64,000 nt of DNA from Bacillota bacterium (GCA_023388515.1 JAEWGD010000033.1:62001-126000), one strand, 5' to 3'. Counted from the stretch's first letter, positions 52,173 through 62,573 are shown. The notes: a model not told the origin generated them from the sequence alone. Program-made: numbers and translations.

Positions 52173-53114
52173 ATGAAGGTACTTAGTAAGGGTGAGGGGA
52201 TGCCCTTTGATAGTGCAATTGCACTTGGAATGTTTGACGGTGTGCATTTGGGACATAGGGCAGTTATAGAGAGCGTTGTGAAATGCAAGGAGGAGGGACT
52301 TGTTCCGTCTGTGTTTACATTTAGCGTTGGCTCAATGGTTCAAAAGCATGACAGAGAGCTGTTTTATATATTCAGCAACGAGATAAAGCTTGATATTTTC
52401 AGTCAGCTTGGATTGGAATATATTTATTCGCCTAGATTTGGCGAAATGAAAAATATGTCGGCAGAGGATTTTGCTAGGGATATATTGAAGAATAGGCTTA
52501 GGGCAAAAAGGGTTGCTTGTGGGCATAATTTTCATTTTGGCAAAGGTGGAGTATATGGTTTTGAGGAGCTGTGTTTTTTAGGGAAAAAGTACGGTTTTGA
52601 AGTTGACGGTGTGCCTAGAGTAGCTTATGAGGATAAGCCTATATCGTCAGTTTTAATTCGTGAGAGCCTTAAAATAGGTGAAATAGAAACTGCGAATAAA
52701 ATGTTGGGTATGAATTATTTTATTAAACAGATAGTTTCACATGGGAATGAAATTGGCAGAACGATTGATTTTCCTACTGCGAATCAGTATTTTGATGAAA
52801 GACAGCTTATTCCTCGCTTTGGAGTATATGCGTCTATAACTACGGTTGATGGAAAAACACACGCATCTGTTACCAATATTGGCGTTAAGCCAACTGTGAA
52901 AAAAAGAACTTTGCCACTTGCTGAAACTCACGTATTGGGGTATGATGGTGACGTTTATGGAAAAACTATTAAGGTGGAACTTCTTAATTTTATTAGGAGT
53001 GAACAGAGGTTTAATTCGATTGATGAGCTGAAAAATCACATTGCAATTGATGTTGAAACGGTTAAAAAATATATAAAAGATATTGGTAGGGAGGACTTTT
53101 TAAAGTATGAATAA
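52173..53114 (+). CDS. ribF: Bifunctional riboflavin kinase/FAD synthetase
   Basis: A 313-aa protein that makes FMN and FAD. N-terminal nucleotidyltransferase: ALGMFDGVHLGHRAVIESV, ACGHNFHFGKGGVYG, ISSVLIRESLKIG. C-terminal kinase: GNEIGRTIDFPTANQYF, GVYASITTVDG, TNIGVKPTV, VELLNFIRSEQRFNS. ATG 52173 preferred over GTG 52161, which is adjacent to AGGGGG. It overlaps gltX by 8 bp. Confidence 0.95.
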   Translation: MKVLSKGEGMPFDSAIALGMFDGVHLGHRAVIESVVKCKEEGLVPSVFTFSVGSMVQKHDRELFYIFSNEIKLDIFSQLGLEYIYSPRFGEMKNMSAEDFARDILKNRLRAKRVACGHNFHFGKGGVYGFEELCFLGKKYGFEVDGVPRVAYEDKPISSVLIRESLKIGEIETANKMLGMNYFIKQIVSHGNEIGRTIDFPTANQYFDERQLIPRFGVYASITTVDGKTHASVTNIGVKPTVKKRTLPLAETHVLGYDGDVYGKTIKVELLNFIRSEQRFNSIDELKNHIAIDVETVKKYIKDIGREDFLKYE

Positions 53115-54558
53115 AAGAGTTAGAACTAGATTTGCACCAAGTCCAACGGGGTATATGCATATTGGAAACCTTAGGACGGCACTTTACACTTACCTAATCG
53201 CCAGAAAGAATAAAGGCGATTTCATTTTGCGTATAGAGGATACTGACCGTGAAAGATATGTTGAGGGTGCGGTTGATGTTATTTATAATACGCTGAAAAA
53301 GGCTGGGTTGACATGGGATGAAGGCCCTGATATTGGTGGACCTGTTGGGCCTTATGTTCAATCAGAGAGAATGGGAATGTTCAAGGAATATGCTTTAAAG
53401 CTTGTTGAAAGTGGAGATGCTTATTACTGTTTTTGTGATAAGGAGCGTCTTGATGAGGTTAGGAAAATTCAAGAGGCATCGCAAATTCCACCAATGTATG
53501 ACAGGCATTGTCGTAATCTTTCAGAGGCAGAAATACAGGAGAACCTTGCAAATGGCGTTCCATATGTAATTCGTCAGAAAATGCCTTTGGAGGGGACTAC
53601 TACTTTCCATGATGAGATTTATGGCGATATTACAGTTGAAAATAGTACGCTTGATGACCAAGTGCTTATAAAAACTGATGGTATGCCTACTTATAATTTT
53701 GCGAATGTTGTTGATGACCATACTATGGGTATTACTCATGTTGTGAGAGGGAATGAGTATCTTTCTTCCACACCGAAATATAACTTATTGTATAAAGCAT
53801 TCGGTTGGGACGTGCCTGTATATGTTCATTGTTCGCCTGTTATGAAGGACCAGACATCTAAGCTTTCAAAGCGTAATGGGGATGCCTCGTTTGAGGATTT
53901 GCTTGCTAAGGGATATTTGACGGAAACTGTTATAAACTTTATTGCACTTTTGGGTTGGGCACCAAAGAGTGAACAGGAGATTTTTACACTGGAGGAGCTT
54001 ATTGAAGAGTTTGATATAAAAGGTATCTCGAAGTCGCCAGCAATTTTCGACCCTGTAAAGCTAAGGGCAATCAACGGGGAGTATATTAGACGTATGCCTT
54101 TGGACTCTTTTATGGAAAATGCAATTCCATACATTAAGCAAACTGTAAAGCGTGAGGATATCGACTTCAAGGTTTTGTGTTCAGTTTTACAGCCTAGAAC
54201 GGAACTTTTTACAGATATTCCTGAACAGGTTGACTTCATAGATGAACTTCCAGAATATGACATAACACTGTACTGTCATAAGAAGATGAAGACTAATGAG
54301 GAAACTTCTCTTGATGCACTAAATGCTATTTTACCAGTGCTTGAGGCATTGGAGGAATGGACTGTTGAGTCAATTCATGCAACATTATTCGACCTTATTG
54401 CTAAAAAAGAGGTTAAGAATGGATATATGCTATGGCCAATAAGAACAGCACTTTCGGGTAAGCAGTTTACTCCTGGTGGTGGCATAGAGCTTTGTGCTAT
54501 TTTAGGGAAAAATGAAACAATCAGTAGGATTAAAACTGGTATTTCAAAACTATCTTAA
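53107..54558 (+). CDS. gltX: Glutamyl-tRNA synthetase
   Basis: A 483-aa class I synthetase: RFAPSPTGYMHIGNLRTALY (HIGH-type), RIEDTDRERYVEGA, KLSKRNGD (KMSKS-type) and the anticodon-binding alpha-helical C-terminus. Translation is coupled to ribF by overlap. In organisms of this kind it is often non-discriminating, with GatCAB converting Glu-tRNA-Gln; that is an inference. Confidence 0.97.
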   Translation: MNKRVRTRFAPSPTGYMHIGNLRTALYTYLIARKNKGDFILRIEDTDRERYVEGAVDVIYNTLKKAGLTWDEGPDIGGPVGPYVQSERMGMFKEYALKLVESGDAYYCFCDKERLDEVRKIQEASQIPPMYDRHCRNLSEAEIQENLANGVPYVIRQKMPLEGTTTFHDEIYGDITVENSTLDDQVLIKTDGMPTYNFANVVDDHTMGITHVVRGNEYLSSTPKYNLLYKAFGWDVPVYVHCSPVMKDQTSKLSKRNGDASFEDLLAKGYLTETVINFIALLGWAPKSEQEIFTLEELIEEFDIKGISKSPAIFDPVKLRAINGEYIRRMPLDSFMENAIPYIKQTVKREDIDFKVLCSVLQPRTELFTDIPEQVDFIDELPEYDITLYCHKKMKTNEETSLDALNAILPVLEALEEWTVESIHATLFDLIAKKEVKNGYMLWPIRTALSGKQFTPGGGIELCAILGKNETISRIKTGISKLS

Positions 54559-54688
54559 TATTATCATTAGACTATCACATTAATCTGATAAAATTTTCAA
54601 CTATAAAGGTTGTTTGTAATTAGAAATTTGCTTGGCTAATAATGGGAATATTTTATAGACAGAATTATAAAATGGAGGTAAAACAAAA

Positions 54689-55861
54689 ATGATTGAGGTT
54701 AAAAACCTTACGAAGCACTATGGCGATAAAAAGGCTGTTGATGATATTAGCTTTACTGTTAATGATGGTGAAATACTTGGTTTTTTAGGTCCTAATGGTG
54801 CTGGTAAATCCACAACTATGAATATGCTTACGGGGTATATTTCGTCAACCTCAGGGCATGCGTTGATTAATGGCGTTGATATTTTAGAAGACCCTATAAA
54901 AGCGAAATCGTTTATAGGCTATCTTCCAGAATTGCCACCGCTTTATATTGATATGACTGTTAAGGGATACCTAAACTTTATTTTTGACTTAAAAAAATGC
55001 AAGATGTCTCGTACAGCACATATTAATGATGTTTGTAATCTTACAAAGATAACTGATGTTCAAGATAGAATTATCAAGAATTTATCTAAGGGATATAAAC
55101 AGCGTGTTGGCTTGGCACAGGCACTTATTGGTAATCCGCCTGTATTAATTCTCGATGAGCCGACTGTTGGTCTTGACCCTAAACAGATTATCGAAATTCG
55201 TACACTTATTAAAAAGCTTGGAAAAAGCCATACAGTTATACTTTCATCACATATTTTACCAGAAATACAGGCAGTATGCGATAGAATTATAATTATTGAT
55301 AAAGGTACTGTTGTTGCTAATGATACGGCAGATAACTTGTCTAAAAAGGTAGCTACTGACCATAGGCTTACGATTAGGGTTGAGGGTGACAAAAAACAAA
55401 TTCTTGACGTAATTAAGAGTATAGATAGGGTTAAATACGCAAGGGCTGACATGGAGCGTGAGCCTGGTGTTTATGAATATGAAATTGAGGCAGAGGAAGG
55501 CGTTGATATACGCAGGGAGCTTAGTAAGCGACTTGCTGAAAAGGATATGCCGATACTTATGATGCGTTCTGCTGACCTTGCACTTGAGGATATATTCCTT
55601 AAAATCACAATGGGTGAGGGTGTTGATTTTAAATCAAAGTCGAATAAACCTGACCGTAGACCTGAGGAAGTTTTAAAGGATGTCCAGTTTGGATTTGATG
55701 TAAGTGGTGTTATGGCGAAGAATGAAAAAAAGGAAGCTGAAGAAACACAGGTTGATGAAGCTGAAACTGAAGCTGTTTCTGAAGTTGAAGATAAGCTAAA
55801 AAGTGCAAACAAAAACAATTCCTCAAAAGGCAAGAATAATAAAAATGGGGGTAGGAAATAA
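54689..55861 (+). CDS. ABC transporter ATPase, GldA-like
   Basis: A 390-aa ATP-binding subunit: Walker A FLGPNGAGKSTT (~32-43), NLSKGYKQRVGLAQAL signature, Walker B PVLILDEPTVGLDP, H-loop SSHIL. After ~310 residues it carries an unusual acidic then Lys/Asn-rich tail of about 75 residues. It is the first of a four-gene locus whose members match the Bacteroidetes GldA-GldF-GldG set plus a DUF4340 protein. Function in non-gliding Firmicutes is unknown. Stop overlaps the next ATG (TAATG). Confidence 0.9.
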   Translation: MIEVKNLTKHYGDKKAVDDISFTVNDGEILGFLGPNGAGKSTTMNMLTGYISSTSGHALINGVDILEDPIKAKSFIGYLPELPPLYIDMTVKGYLNFIFDLKKCKMSRTAHINDVCNLTKITDVQDRIIKNLSKGYKQRVGLAQALIGNPPVLILDEPTVGLDPKQIIEIRTLIKKLGKSHTVILSSHILPEIQAVCDRIIIIDKGTVVANDTADNLSKKVATDHRLTIRVEGDKKQILDVIKSIDRVKYARADMEREPGVYEYEIEAEEGVDIRRELSKRLAEKDMPILMMRSADLALEDIFLKITMGEGVDFKSKSNKPDRRPEEVLKDVQFGFDVSGVMAKNEKKEAEETQVDEAETEAVSEVEDKLKSANKNNSSKGKNNKNGGRK

Positions 55862-56565
55862 TGGGTGCAATATTCAGGCGTGAAATAGGGGCTTATTTCA
55901 ATTCAAGTATAGCCTATGTTTTCTTAGCAGTTTTCTTTGTATATTCTGGATTTTCTTTCTGGGCTACAACGTTGTTAAACTCTACAACAGATATGTCAGG
56001 ACTGTTTACAGTTATATTTATATCCTTAATTTTCCTAGTACCTATATTAACTATGCGACTTTTCAGTGAGGAAAAAAAGCAAAAGACAGAGCAATGCCTT
56101 TTGACAGCACCGATAAGTCTTGGTGGTATGGTATGTGGTAAATTTTTTGCTGCATTAGCTCTTTATACAATCGGTATATCTATATTTTTCGTTTATGCAC
56201 TGATACTTAGTTATTTCGGACCTGTTGCATGGGGAATGGTGTTGAGTAACTTCCTTGCATTATTTTTACTAGGTGCAGCGTTTACTGCAGTAGGCTCGTT
56301 CATTTCTGCATTAACAGAAAATCAAGTTGTCGCAGCTGTTACAGGATTTATTTCCCTTTTGCTGCTATGGTTGATTGACTCAGCGGCAACTCTTATCAAT
56401 ATCGAATCTGTATCAAAAATATTGATGGGTTTATCTTTTTATTCGAGATATACAGAGTTTGCTGGTGGTCTGTTTAATTTATCCAGTGTCTTGTTTTATA
56501 TAAGCACAGTAGTTATATTTCTGTTTTTAACAGTTAGAGTTTACGAAAAAAGACGTTGGAGCTAA
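55861..56565 (+). CDS. ABC transporter permease, GldF-like
   Basis: A 234-aa ABC-2 type permease with six transmembrane helices: MGAIFRREIGAYFNSSIAYVFLAVF, LFSEEKKQKTEQCLLTAPI, GGMVCGKFFAALALYT. The 'REIGAYFNSSIAYVF' start is typical of GldF-type permeases. One-base overlap with the ATPase gene. Confidence 0.9.
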   Translation: MGAIFRREIGAYFNSSIAYVFLAVFFVYSGFSFWATTLLNSTTDMSGLFTVIFISLIFLVPILTMRLFSEEKKQKTEQCLLTAPISLGGMVCGKFFAALALYTIGISIFFVYALILSYFGPVAWGMVLSNFLALFLLGAAFTAVGSFISALTENQVVAAVTGFISLLLLWLIDSAATLINIESVSKILMGLSFYSRYTEFAGGLFNLSSVLFYISTVVIFLFLTVRVYEKRRWS

Positions 56566-56580
56566 GGAGGAGAACAAATA

Positions 56581-58218
56581 ATGAAAAGTGAAAATAAAAC
56601 TGAAAGCATATCCGAAGATAAAGTTAAAAAGTTTGATACAAAAAAACTTAGATATGGCACGCTTGCAACTGCTATTACAGCAATATTTATTGTAGTAGTG
56701 GTACTGATTAACGTTATTGTAGGCATGGTAATGGATAAGTATCCTTTAAAGGCTGACTTAACTGCTAATAAGATTTATGATGTTTCTGAAAAGACAATTA
56801 CCTATCTTGAGGGAATTAAGAGTGATGTTGAGATAGTTGTAATGGCGGATGAAACACTTTATAAATCTCAATCTAATTATAAAAAGGCTGCTGAGGTTTT
56901 GGAGAAGTATGCCAAATATTCAGATAAGATTAAAGTTAAGTATATAGATATGCAAAAAAATCCTGATGAGTATGCTAAATATAAGGACAAATATAGCGGT
57001 GATATTACTGAAAGTAATATAGTTATAGCTAGTGGGGATAAGATTAGAGTTGCAACAACTGAAAGCTTGCTTATTATGGAAGCGAATTATGCAACGGGGC
57101 AGTATGATGTTATTGGAATTCAGGCAGAACAGGTTCTGACATCTGCTGTTATGTATGTAACAGATGCTAATCCTAAAAAGGTAGCTTTTATAAATGCTCA
57201 ACCGCATGCAACAAATATAGATTCGTTGGATACACTTGCAGGAGTTATGGATTTAAATGGTTATGCAATTGAATTGGTTGACTTGAAAACACAGGAGCTT
57301 ACAAATGAATTTGATATTGCAATATTGGTCGCACCAAAGGATGATTTGACAGAAACAGAGGTGGATAAGCTTAGAACTTATCTTGATAACAACGGTTACT
57401 ATTCAAAAAGTATGCTATATGTCGGTGACGTTTATCAAGGATTAACTCCAAATATTGACGCTTTTATAGAAGAATGGGGATTTAAGCTTGGAAGAAGCAT
57501 GGTTGCTGAGTCGCAAGATGCACAAAGTCAATATGTTACACTTGTTTCAGATTCATCAACAGGTCAAACTTATAATGTAGGTGCATCACTTGCAAATATA
57601 GCTGAAGATGTGTTTAGTGCAGGGCTTGTGAATACAAAGTTGCCAATTGTTGCTCCTCAAGCAAGACCTATTGAGTTGCTTTGGGAAACAAATGGTCAGA
57701 GGACTACAACAGTTTTGTTAAATACATCAAGTTCGTCATTCCTATACCCATATGCAGAAGAGGCACAGAAGGCTCAAGATTCTGTATTGGGGGATGAAAC
57801 CACTGAAACAGATGAAGAAGGCATAGCTGATGAAACTACTCTGGCAGAAGAAACTGCTTTTAATGAGGAAACAGCAGAGAAAAAACCACAGGTTGTTTTT
57901 GCAGTGGGCGAAAAAAGCAAGGTTATGGGTGAGGGCAGAGCCTCAAGTAAGGTTATGGTTATGAGTTCTGCGTCAATGATTGACTATGCTGTTATGGTGA
58001 ATAAATCCTATAACAATTCAGAGTATGTTATTAATTCTTTGAATGTTATGACGGGTAAGGATTCTGGAATTATAGTTGAAAGCAAAACTTTTGATAGCCA
58101 AACTATTGCTGTATCCGAAAAGCAACTTGGCTTTTTAAGGAATCTTGCTATAATTGTTATTCCACTAACTGTTCTTGCAATTGGATTATTTGTTTATATA
58201 AGGAGAAGAAACCGATGA
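56581..58218 (+). CDS. GldG-like ABC-associated protein
   Basis: A 545-aa protein: cytoplasmic N-terminus, TM helix (~29-50), a large extracellular domain (YPLKADLTANKIYDVSEKTITYLEGIKSDVEIVVMAD is the ABC_transp_aux opening) and a C-terminal TM (~520-540) with RRRNR. A Glu/Thr-rich insert (~400-435). RBS AAGGAGG. Its stop overlaps the next start (ATGA). Confidence 0.88.
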   Translation: MKSENKTESISEDKVKKFDTKKLRYGTLATAITAIFIVVVVLINVIVGMVMDKYPLKADLTANKIYDVSEKTITYLEGIKSDVEIVVMADETLYKSQSNYKKAAEVLEKYAKYSDKIKVKYIDMQKNPDEYAKYKDKYSGDITESNIVIASGDKIRVATTESLLIMEANYATGQYDVIGIQAEQVLTSAVMYVTDANPKKVAFINAQPHATNIDSLDTLAGVMDLNGYAIELVDLKTQELTNEFDIAILVAPKDDLTETEVDKLRTYLDNNGYYSKSMLYVGDVYQGLTPNIDAFIEEWGFKLGRSMVAESQDAQSQYVTLVSDSSTGQTYNVGASLANIAEDVFSAGLVNTKLPIVAPQARPIELLWETNGQRTTTVLLNTSSSSFLYPYAEEAQKAQDSVLGDETTETDEEGIADETTLAEETAFNEETAEKKPQVVFAVGEKSKVMGEGRASSKVMVMSSASMIDYAVMVNKSYNNSEYVINSLNVMTGKDSGIIVESKTFDSQTIAVSEKQLGFLRNLAIIVIPLTVLAIGLFVYIRRRNR

Positions 58219-59696
58219 ATAAAAATGTCAAGGGGATTATTATCGGTGGCATAGCTTTAGTTGTACTGTCGGGGGCATTGGTTGCTTTAAAGCTTGCTGG
58301 TGATGACAGCTCATCTTCTGAAGTGAGTTCAGTTGTAGAAAATGAAACTAAAACATTAATTTCCGAATGGGCAAAAAAGACAGGAAATGATGGTGCTGAA
58401 TATACTGATGAAAGTGTTGAGTCAGTTGATATTAGTAATGAAAACGGTAGCTATCAGGTTGTAAGGAATGAAAATTCTGATGTTAGTAAATATATAATTA
58501 ATGGCTTAGAGAAATATACGATGGATGTTGCAAAATTGGATTCTATGCCGAATGCTGCGTTGAATTCAACAATATCTACTGTCGTAGAAGAAAATGCTGA
58601 AAATCTTGAAAAGTATGGGTTGGATACACCAGTGTCAGAAGTTAAGATTACTCTTGATGATGGGAAAAAAGTCGAGTTTCTAGTTGGCGATGCAAGTCCT
58701 GTTGAGGGGGAAGTATATTTCTGCTTTAGGGATGACAAGACGGTTTACACAACTTTGGGTTCTACTGTGAATGCGTTTTTATACTCAAAGGAATATTATA
58801 TTTCATTGCTATTAATTGAAAAGGTAAATGATTCATCACTTGGTATGAAAAAGTTAAGCATAGACCGTAATGACTTGGAATATGATATTGTTTATGAGGC
58901 TTTTGATGGTGGTAAAGGTGAGGAATATAGCGGTGGTACTACTTCAAATGCTGTTATGACTGAACCAATATTTGCATACCTTGATGTTATGAAATCGGTT
59001 GATATTACTAATGCAATGCATGGATTGACTGCAAGTGCAGTTGTTCAGGTTAATGCTAATGAAGAGGATTTAAAGCTTGCTGGATTAGATAATCCTTTCT
59101 GCGTTGTTAAAATGGATACAAAAGACGGAAAAGAATATACTTTGAAGGTTAGCAAGATGTCAGAGTCTTCTGATAGTGAAGAACCAGTTTATTTTGGGTA
59201 TCTTGAGGGAACTGACATTATTTATGCTTTCTCACAATCACAACTTATTTGGGTTACAATGAATATTAAAGACCCAATGTCATCTATAATTATCGGAGAT
59301 TATTTTTATAGAATTGGTAGAATAACGATTGAGGTTGAGGGCAAGGAAAGCATGATATTTACTGGCTCTGGTAAGGATAAAAATGACTATACAGCAACTC
59401 TAAATGGTGAGGAATGTTCAGAGGAACGCTTTAGGAGATTTTACGCATTCTTACTTAATACTCCTGCTGAGGAGATTTATATGGGAGAAGTAACGGGTGA
59501 GCCTGTTGCTAAAATTAATGTAGAAACACAGACTGGCAAAAAGACTGAACTTGAATTTTACAGAGATGAGAATAGAAAGCTTATAATTACAGTTAATGGA
59601 ATAACAAGTTTTAAGTGTAGGGACTCATATCTTAATGTTCTTACAGGGAATATGGATATTTTTGATACTGAAAAGAGTTTTACAGTCGAATGGTAG
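58215..59696 (+). CDS. DUF4340 membrane-anchored protein
   Basis: A 493-aa protein with N-terminal TM anchor (~7-28), a Ser/Glu linker and extracellular DUF4340 repeats (SYQVVRNENSD...YGLDTPVSEVKITLDDGKKVEFLVGD; AGLDNPFCVVKMDTKDGKEYTLKVS). DUF4340 proteins commonly accompany GldG. Last gene of the ABC locus. Function unknown; the set may handle a cell-surface component. Confidence 0.88.
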   Translation: MNKNVKGIIIGGIALVVLSGALVALKLAGDDSSSSEVSSVVENETKTLISEWAKKTGNDGAEYTDESVESVDISNENGSYQVVRNENSDVSKYIINGLEKYTMDVAKLDSMPNAALNSTISTVVEENAENLEKYGLDTPVSEVKITLDDGKKVEFLVGDASPVEGEVYFCFRDDKTVYTTLGSTVNAFLYSKEYYISLLLIEKVNDSSLGMKKLSIDRNDLEYDIVYEAFDGGKGEEYSGGTTSNAVMTEPIFAYLDVMKSVDITNAMHGLTASAVVQVNANEEDLKLAGLDNPFCVVKMDTKDGKEYTLKVSKMSESSDSEEPVYFGYLEGTDIIYAFSQSQLIWVTMNIKDPMSSIIIGDYFYRIGRITIEVEGKESMIFTGSGKDKNDYTATLNGEECSEERFRRFYAFLLNTPAEEIYMGEVTGEPVAKINVETQTGKKTELEFYRDENRKLIITVNGITSFKCRDSYLNVLTGNMDIFDTEKSFTVEW

Positions 59697-59767
59697 ATAT
59701 ACGCTCGAAATTATGATTAATTCATGAATGAAATATAAATAAATGGTAAATAACCAACTTCTAACTA

Positions 59768-59796
59768 TTGCCAAACGATATTTTTTGTGATATAAT
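59768..59796 (+). promoter_or_regulatory. Promoter of a small conserved gene
   Basis: TTGCCA (59768-59773), 17 bp, TATAAT (59791-59796), 36 bp from the ATG. Confidence 0.65.
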
Positions 59797-59831
59797 AATT
59801 AAGAGTTGCTTTTAGAAGAGGAGGTAGTAAT

Positions 59832-60140
59832 ATGAGCACAAGTAAGGATAATGAATTTAGCTTTTTCACTTATAAAGGTTATCCTTTAGTTAGAAAAAAG
59901 GACGTTTTATATTATGGAAACATGTATGATGAATATGTAATAATGATTCAAATACTTGAAACAAAAAAGGTAAAGGATTTGGATGTTGCCAGCAAGGTTA
60001 AAGTTTATCAAATGTCAACTGATGAAAGCTTAAATCCAATTGAGGCAATCACTAGAACAAGTGAAAAGCACGGGCTTTATGAGGCTTTAGATTTAGCTGA
60101 AGCATGGCTTAAAAGACCTGTTGCAAAAAGCAAGGCATAA
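59832..60140 (+). CDS. Conserved hypothetical protein
   Basis: A 102-aa soluble protein: EFSFFTYKGYPLVRKKDVLYYGNMYDEYVIMIQIL, then a helical C-terminus EAITRTSEKHGLYEALDLAEAWLKR. RBS GAGGAGG. It has its own promoter and terminator. I recognise no characterised family. Confidence 0.75.
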   Translation: MSTSKDNEFSFFTYKGYPLVRKKDVLYYGNMYDEYVIMIQILETKKVKDLDVASKVKVYQMSTDESLNPIEAITRTSEKHGLYEALDLAEAWLKRPVAKSKA

Positions 60141-60145
60141 ATTTC

Positions 60146-60192
60146 AAGGTGTATATTTGCGAATGATTAACGCAAATATACACCTTATTTTT
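60146..60192. terminator. Strong terminator between convergent genes
   Basis: Perfect 16-bp stem AAGGTGTATATTTGCG / CGCAAATATACACCTT (60146-60161, 60171-60186), loop 9 nt, then ATTTTTG on plus. It may also end the metH transcript. Confidence 0.9.
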
Positions 60193-60205
60193 GTATTAAA
60201 TTAAA

Positions 60206-62563
60206 TTATCCGAGAACCTTACGGGCAATATCAACGCTTTCTTTTGCGTCCTTAGAATAGTAATCTGCACTGATTTTCATAGCATAATCGGGAGTTAAAA
60301 CAGCTCCTCCAACCATGACTTTGCAGTTAACTTTGTTTTCACGCAAAAGCCTTATTGTTTCTTCCATTGATTTTAGCGTGGTAGTCATAAGTGCCGACAG
60401 ACCAACAAGCTTTACATTATGTTTAATAGTAGCGTCAACAACAGCCTGACAGTCAACGTCCTTGCCTAAATCAATAACGGTGTAGCCATAGTTTTCGAGC
60501 AGAACCTTTACAATATTTTTGCCAATATCGTGAATATCACCCTTAACGGTTGCAAGAATAATTTCCCCCTTGCTTTGTGAGGTGATATTATTTTTAATAA
60601 GATGCTCTTTTATGACTTCAAAGGCTGACTGTGCAACGCCTGCTGAAAGAATGAGCTGTGGCAGAAATACTTTTCCCTGTTCAAAATCAGCACCTACCTT
60701 GTCTAGTGCAGGTATGAGAATTTCGTTTACAATAGACATTGAATCCTGTGTTTCAAGGAGCTTTGCAGTTATTTTTGCACCCTCAGCTTTAAGCCCATGC
60801 TCCATAGCATAAAAAATATCAATGTCCTTATCAGCCTTAATTACTGTTGCAGAGCTTTTTTCTGCACCATAGGCTTGTATGAATTCAGTAGAATTTTTGT
60901 CAACACTTGTAAGCAGATTGAACGAACGAACAGCACCCATCATTGAAGCGATATTAGGGTTGATTATCGGTAAATCCAAGCCATAACTCAAAGCCATAGT
61001 CAAAAAGTTATGGTTAATAAGCTCCCTATTTGGCAACCCGAAAGAAATATTCGACACGCCGAGAACAGTTTTAAGACCAAGTTTTTCCTTGACAAGCTTA
61101 ACAGCTTTCAGCGTTTCCATTACGCCCTCTTGTTCAGCAGAGGCTGTGAGCGTCAGGCAGTCAATGAAAACATTCTCTTTTGGTATGCCATATTCAATAG
61201 CTCTATCCATTATTTTCTGTGCAAGCTTAAATCTACCATCTGATGTTTTCGGTATCCCTTTTTTGTCAAGAGTTAACCCAACCACGCAAGCACCATACTT
61301 TTTAACAAGTGGCAGAACAGAATCAAGCGACTCATCTTCAGCATTCACGGAGTTGACAATAGCTTTTCCGTTGTAAACCCTAAGTCCAGCTTCCAAAGCA
61401 TGAATGTCGGAGGAATCAATCTGCAACGGAGTATCCAGAATTGACTGTAAAGCCTTTACAACCTCAACCATCATGCTTTTTTCATCTATTTCAGGAAGCC
61501 CAACATTTACATCAAGTATATCTGCACCAGCACTCACCTGTTCAACAGCTTGATTTAAAATATAGTTAATGTCATGGTTAATTAATGCCTGTTGAAAGAT
61601 TTTCTTGCCAGTAGGATTAATTCGTTCGCCAATAATTCGTGGACGATTTATGATTACAGTTTTTGATGATGAGCAGACTGCCGTAGGTATTTCCTTAACG
61701 CTTGAAATAGGCTCAATTGTTGATAATTTTTCAGTAAGAGCCTTGATATAATCAGAAGTTGTACCACAGCACCCACCAAAAATTTTAACACCCATCTTTG
61801 CAAATTCAGCCATATAATCAGCAAATTCATCAGGAGAAACATTATAAGTATTCGTAACAGGGTCGGGAAGTCCAGCATTCGGCTTTATAACAATCGGTAG
61901 ATTTGTCCACTCCGAAAGCTCCTTAACGATAGGGAACAGCTCCTTTGGACCAAGTGAACAGTTAATACCAATTGCATCAATGCCCAATCCACCCAAAGTT
62001 AAAGCCATAGCAGAAACAGAACAGCCAGTAAAAGTTCTTCCGTTTTCCTCAAAAGTCATGGTGCAAATTATAGGAAGATTTGAGTTTTCCTTTGCCGCAA
62101 GCACAGCTGCCTTAATCTCATAAAGATCCGTCATTGTTTCAAAAACAATCACATCAGCGTCTTTACCAGCAAGAATTTGCTCCTTAAATATTTCATAAGC
62201 CTCCTCAAAGGTAAGGCTTCCCGTTGGCTCTAAAAGCTGTCCAATAGGCCCTAAATCAAGTGCAACAAGGGTATTTGTACCTGTACAGGAGTCCTTTGCA
62301 ATCGCAACAGCTTTTGAAATAATTTCATCAACGCAATAGCCACTTCCCTCAAGTTTATAGCGATTAGCACCAAAGGTATTTGTGTAAATTATATCTGTCC
62401 CAGAGTTAATATAACTTTGGTGAATATCTGTAATCCAATTAGGGTTGCTAATGTTTATCAGTTCGGGAATGCCACCAAGTTCCAAGCCCTTAGCCTGAAG
62501 CATAGTACCCATTGCACCGTCCAGAAACACAAATTTATTTTTCATCAATTCATTAAAACGCAT
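60206..62563 (-). CDS. metH: Cobalamin-dependent methionine synthase lacking the activation domain
   Basis: A 785-aa protein: homocysteine-binding domain (MGTMLQAKGLELGG, NCSLGP, GGCCGTTSDYI with Zn Cys residues), pterin-binding domain (IGERINPTGKKIFQQAL), B12 cap and Rossmann domain with KGDIHDIGKNI (the Co-ligand His). It ends there, without the reactivation domain. That domain is encoded by the next gene upstream. ATG 62563 chosen because AAGGAGG is 5 nt before it; longer frames to 62635 run into the previous gene. Confidence 0.95.
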   Translation of the reverse strand: MRFNELMKNKFVFLDGAMGTMLQAKGLELGGIPELINISNPNWITDIHQSYINSGTDIIYTNTFGANRYKLEGSGYCVDEIISKAVAIAKDSCTGTNTLVALDLGPIGQLLEPTGSLTFEEAYEIFKEQILAGKDADVIVFETMTDLYEIKAAVLAAKENSNLPIICTMTFEENGRTFTGCSVSAMALTLGGLGIDAIGINCSLGPKELFPIVKELSEWTNLPIVIKPNAGLPDPVTNTYNVSPDEFADYMAEFAKMGVKIFGGCCGTTSDYIKALTEKLSTIEPISSVKEIPTAVCSSSKTVIINRPRIIGERINPTGKKIFQQALINHDINYILNQAVEQVSAGADILDVNVGLPEIDEKSMMVEVVKALQSILDTPLQIDSSDIHALEAGLRVYNGKAIVNSVNAEDESLDSVLPLVKKYGACVVGLTLDKKGIPKTSDGRFKLAQKIMDRAIEYGIPKENVFIDCLTLTASAEQEGVMETLKAVKLVKEKLGLKTVLGVSNISFGLPNRELINHNFLTMALSYGLDLPIINPNIASMMGAVRSFNLLTSVDKNSTEFIQAYGAEKSSATVIKADKDIDIFYAMEHGLKAEGAKITAKLLETQDSMSIVNEILIPALDKVGADFEQGKVFLPQLILSAGVAQSAFEVIKEHLIKNNITSQSKGEIILATVKGDIHDIGKNIVKVLLENYGYTVIDLGKDVDCQAVVDATIKHNVKLVGLSALMTTTLKSMEETIRLLRENKVNCKVMVGGAVLTPDYAMKISADYYSKDAKESVDIARKVLG

Positions 62564-62573
62564 ATTGCCTCCT

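Noticed and set aside
54560..54595. gltX terminator hairpin
   Set aside because: Only weak imperfect pairing (TTATCA...TGATAA) and no T tract.
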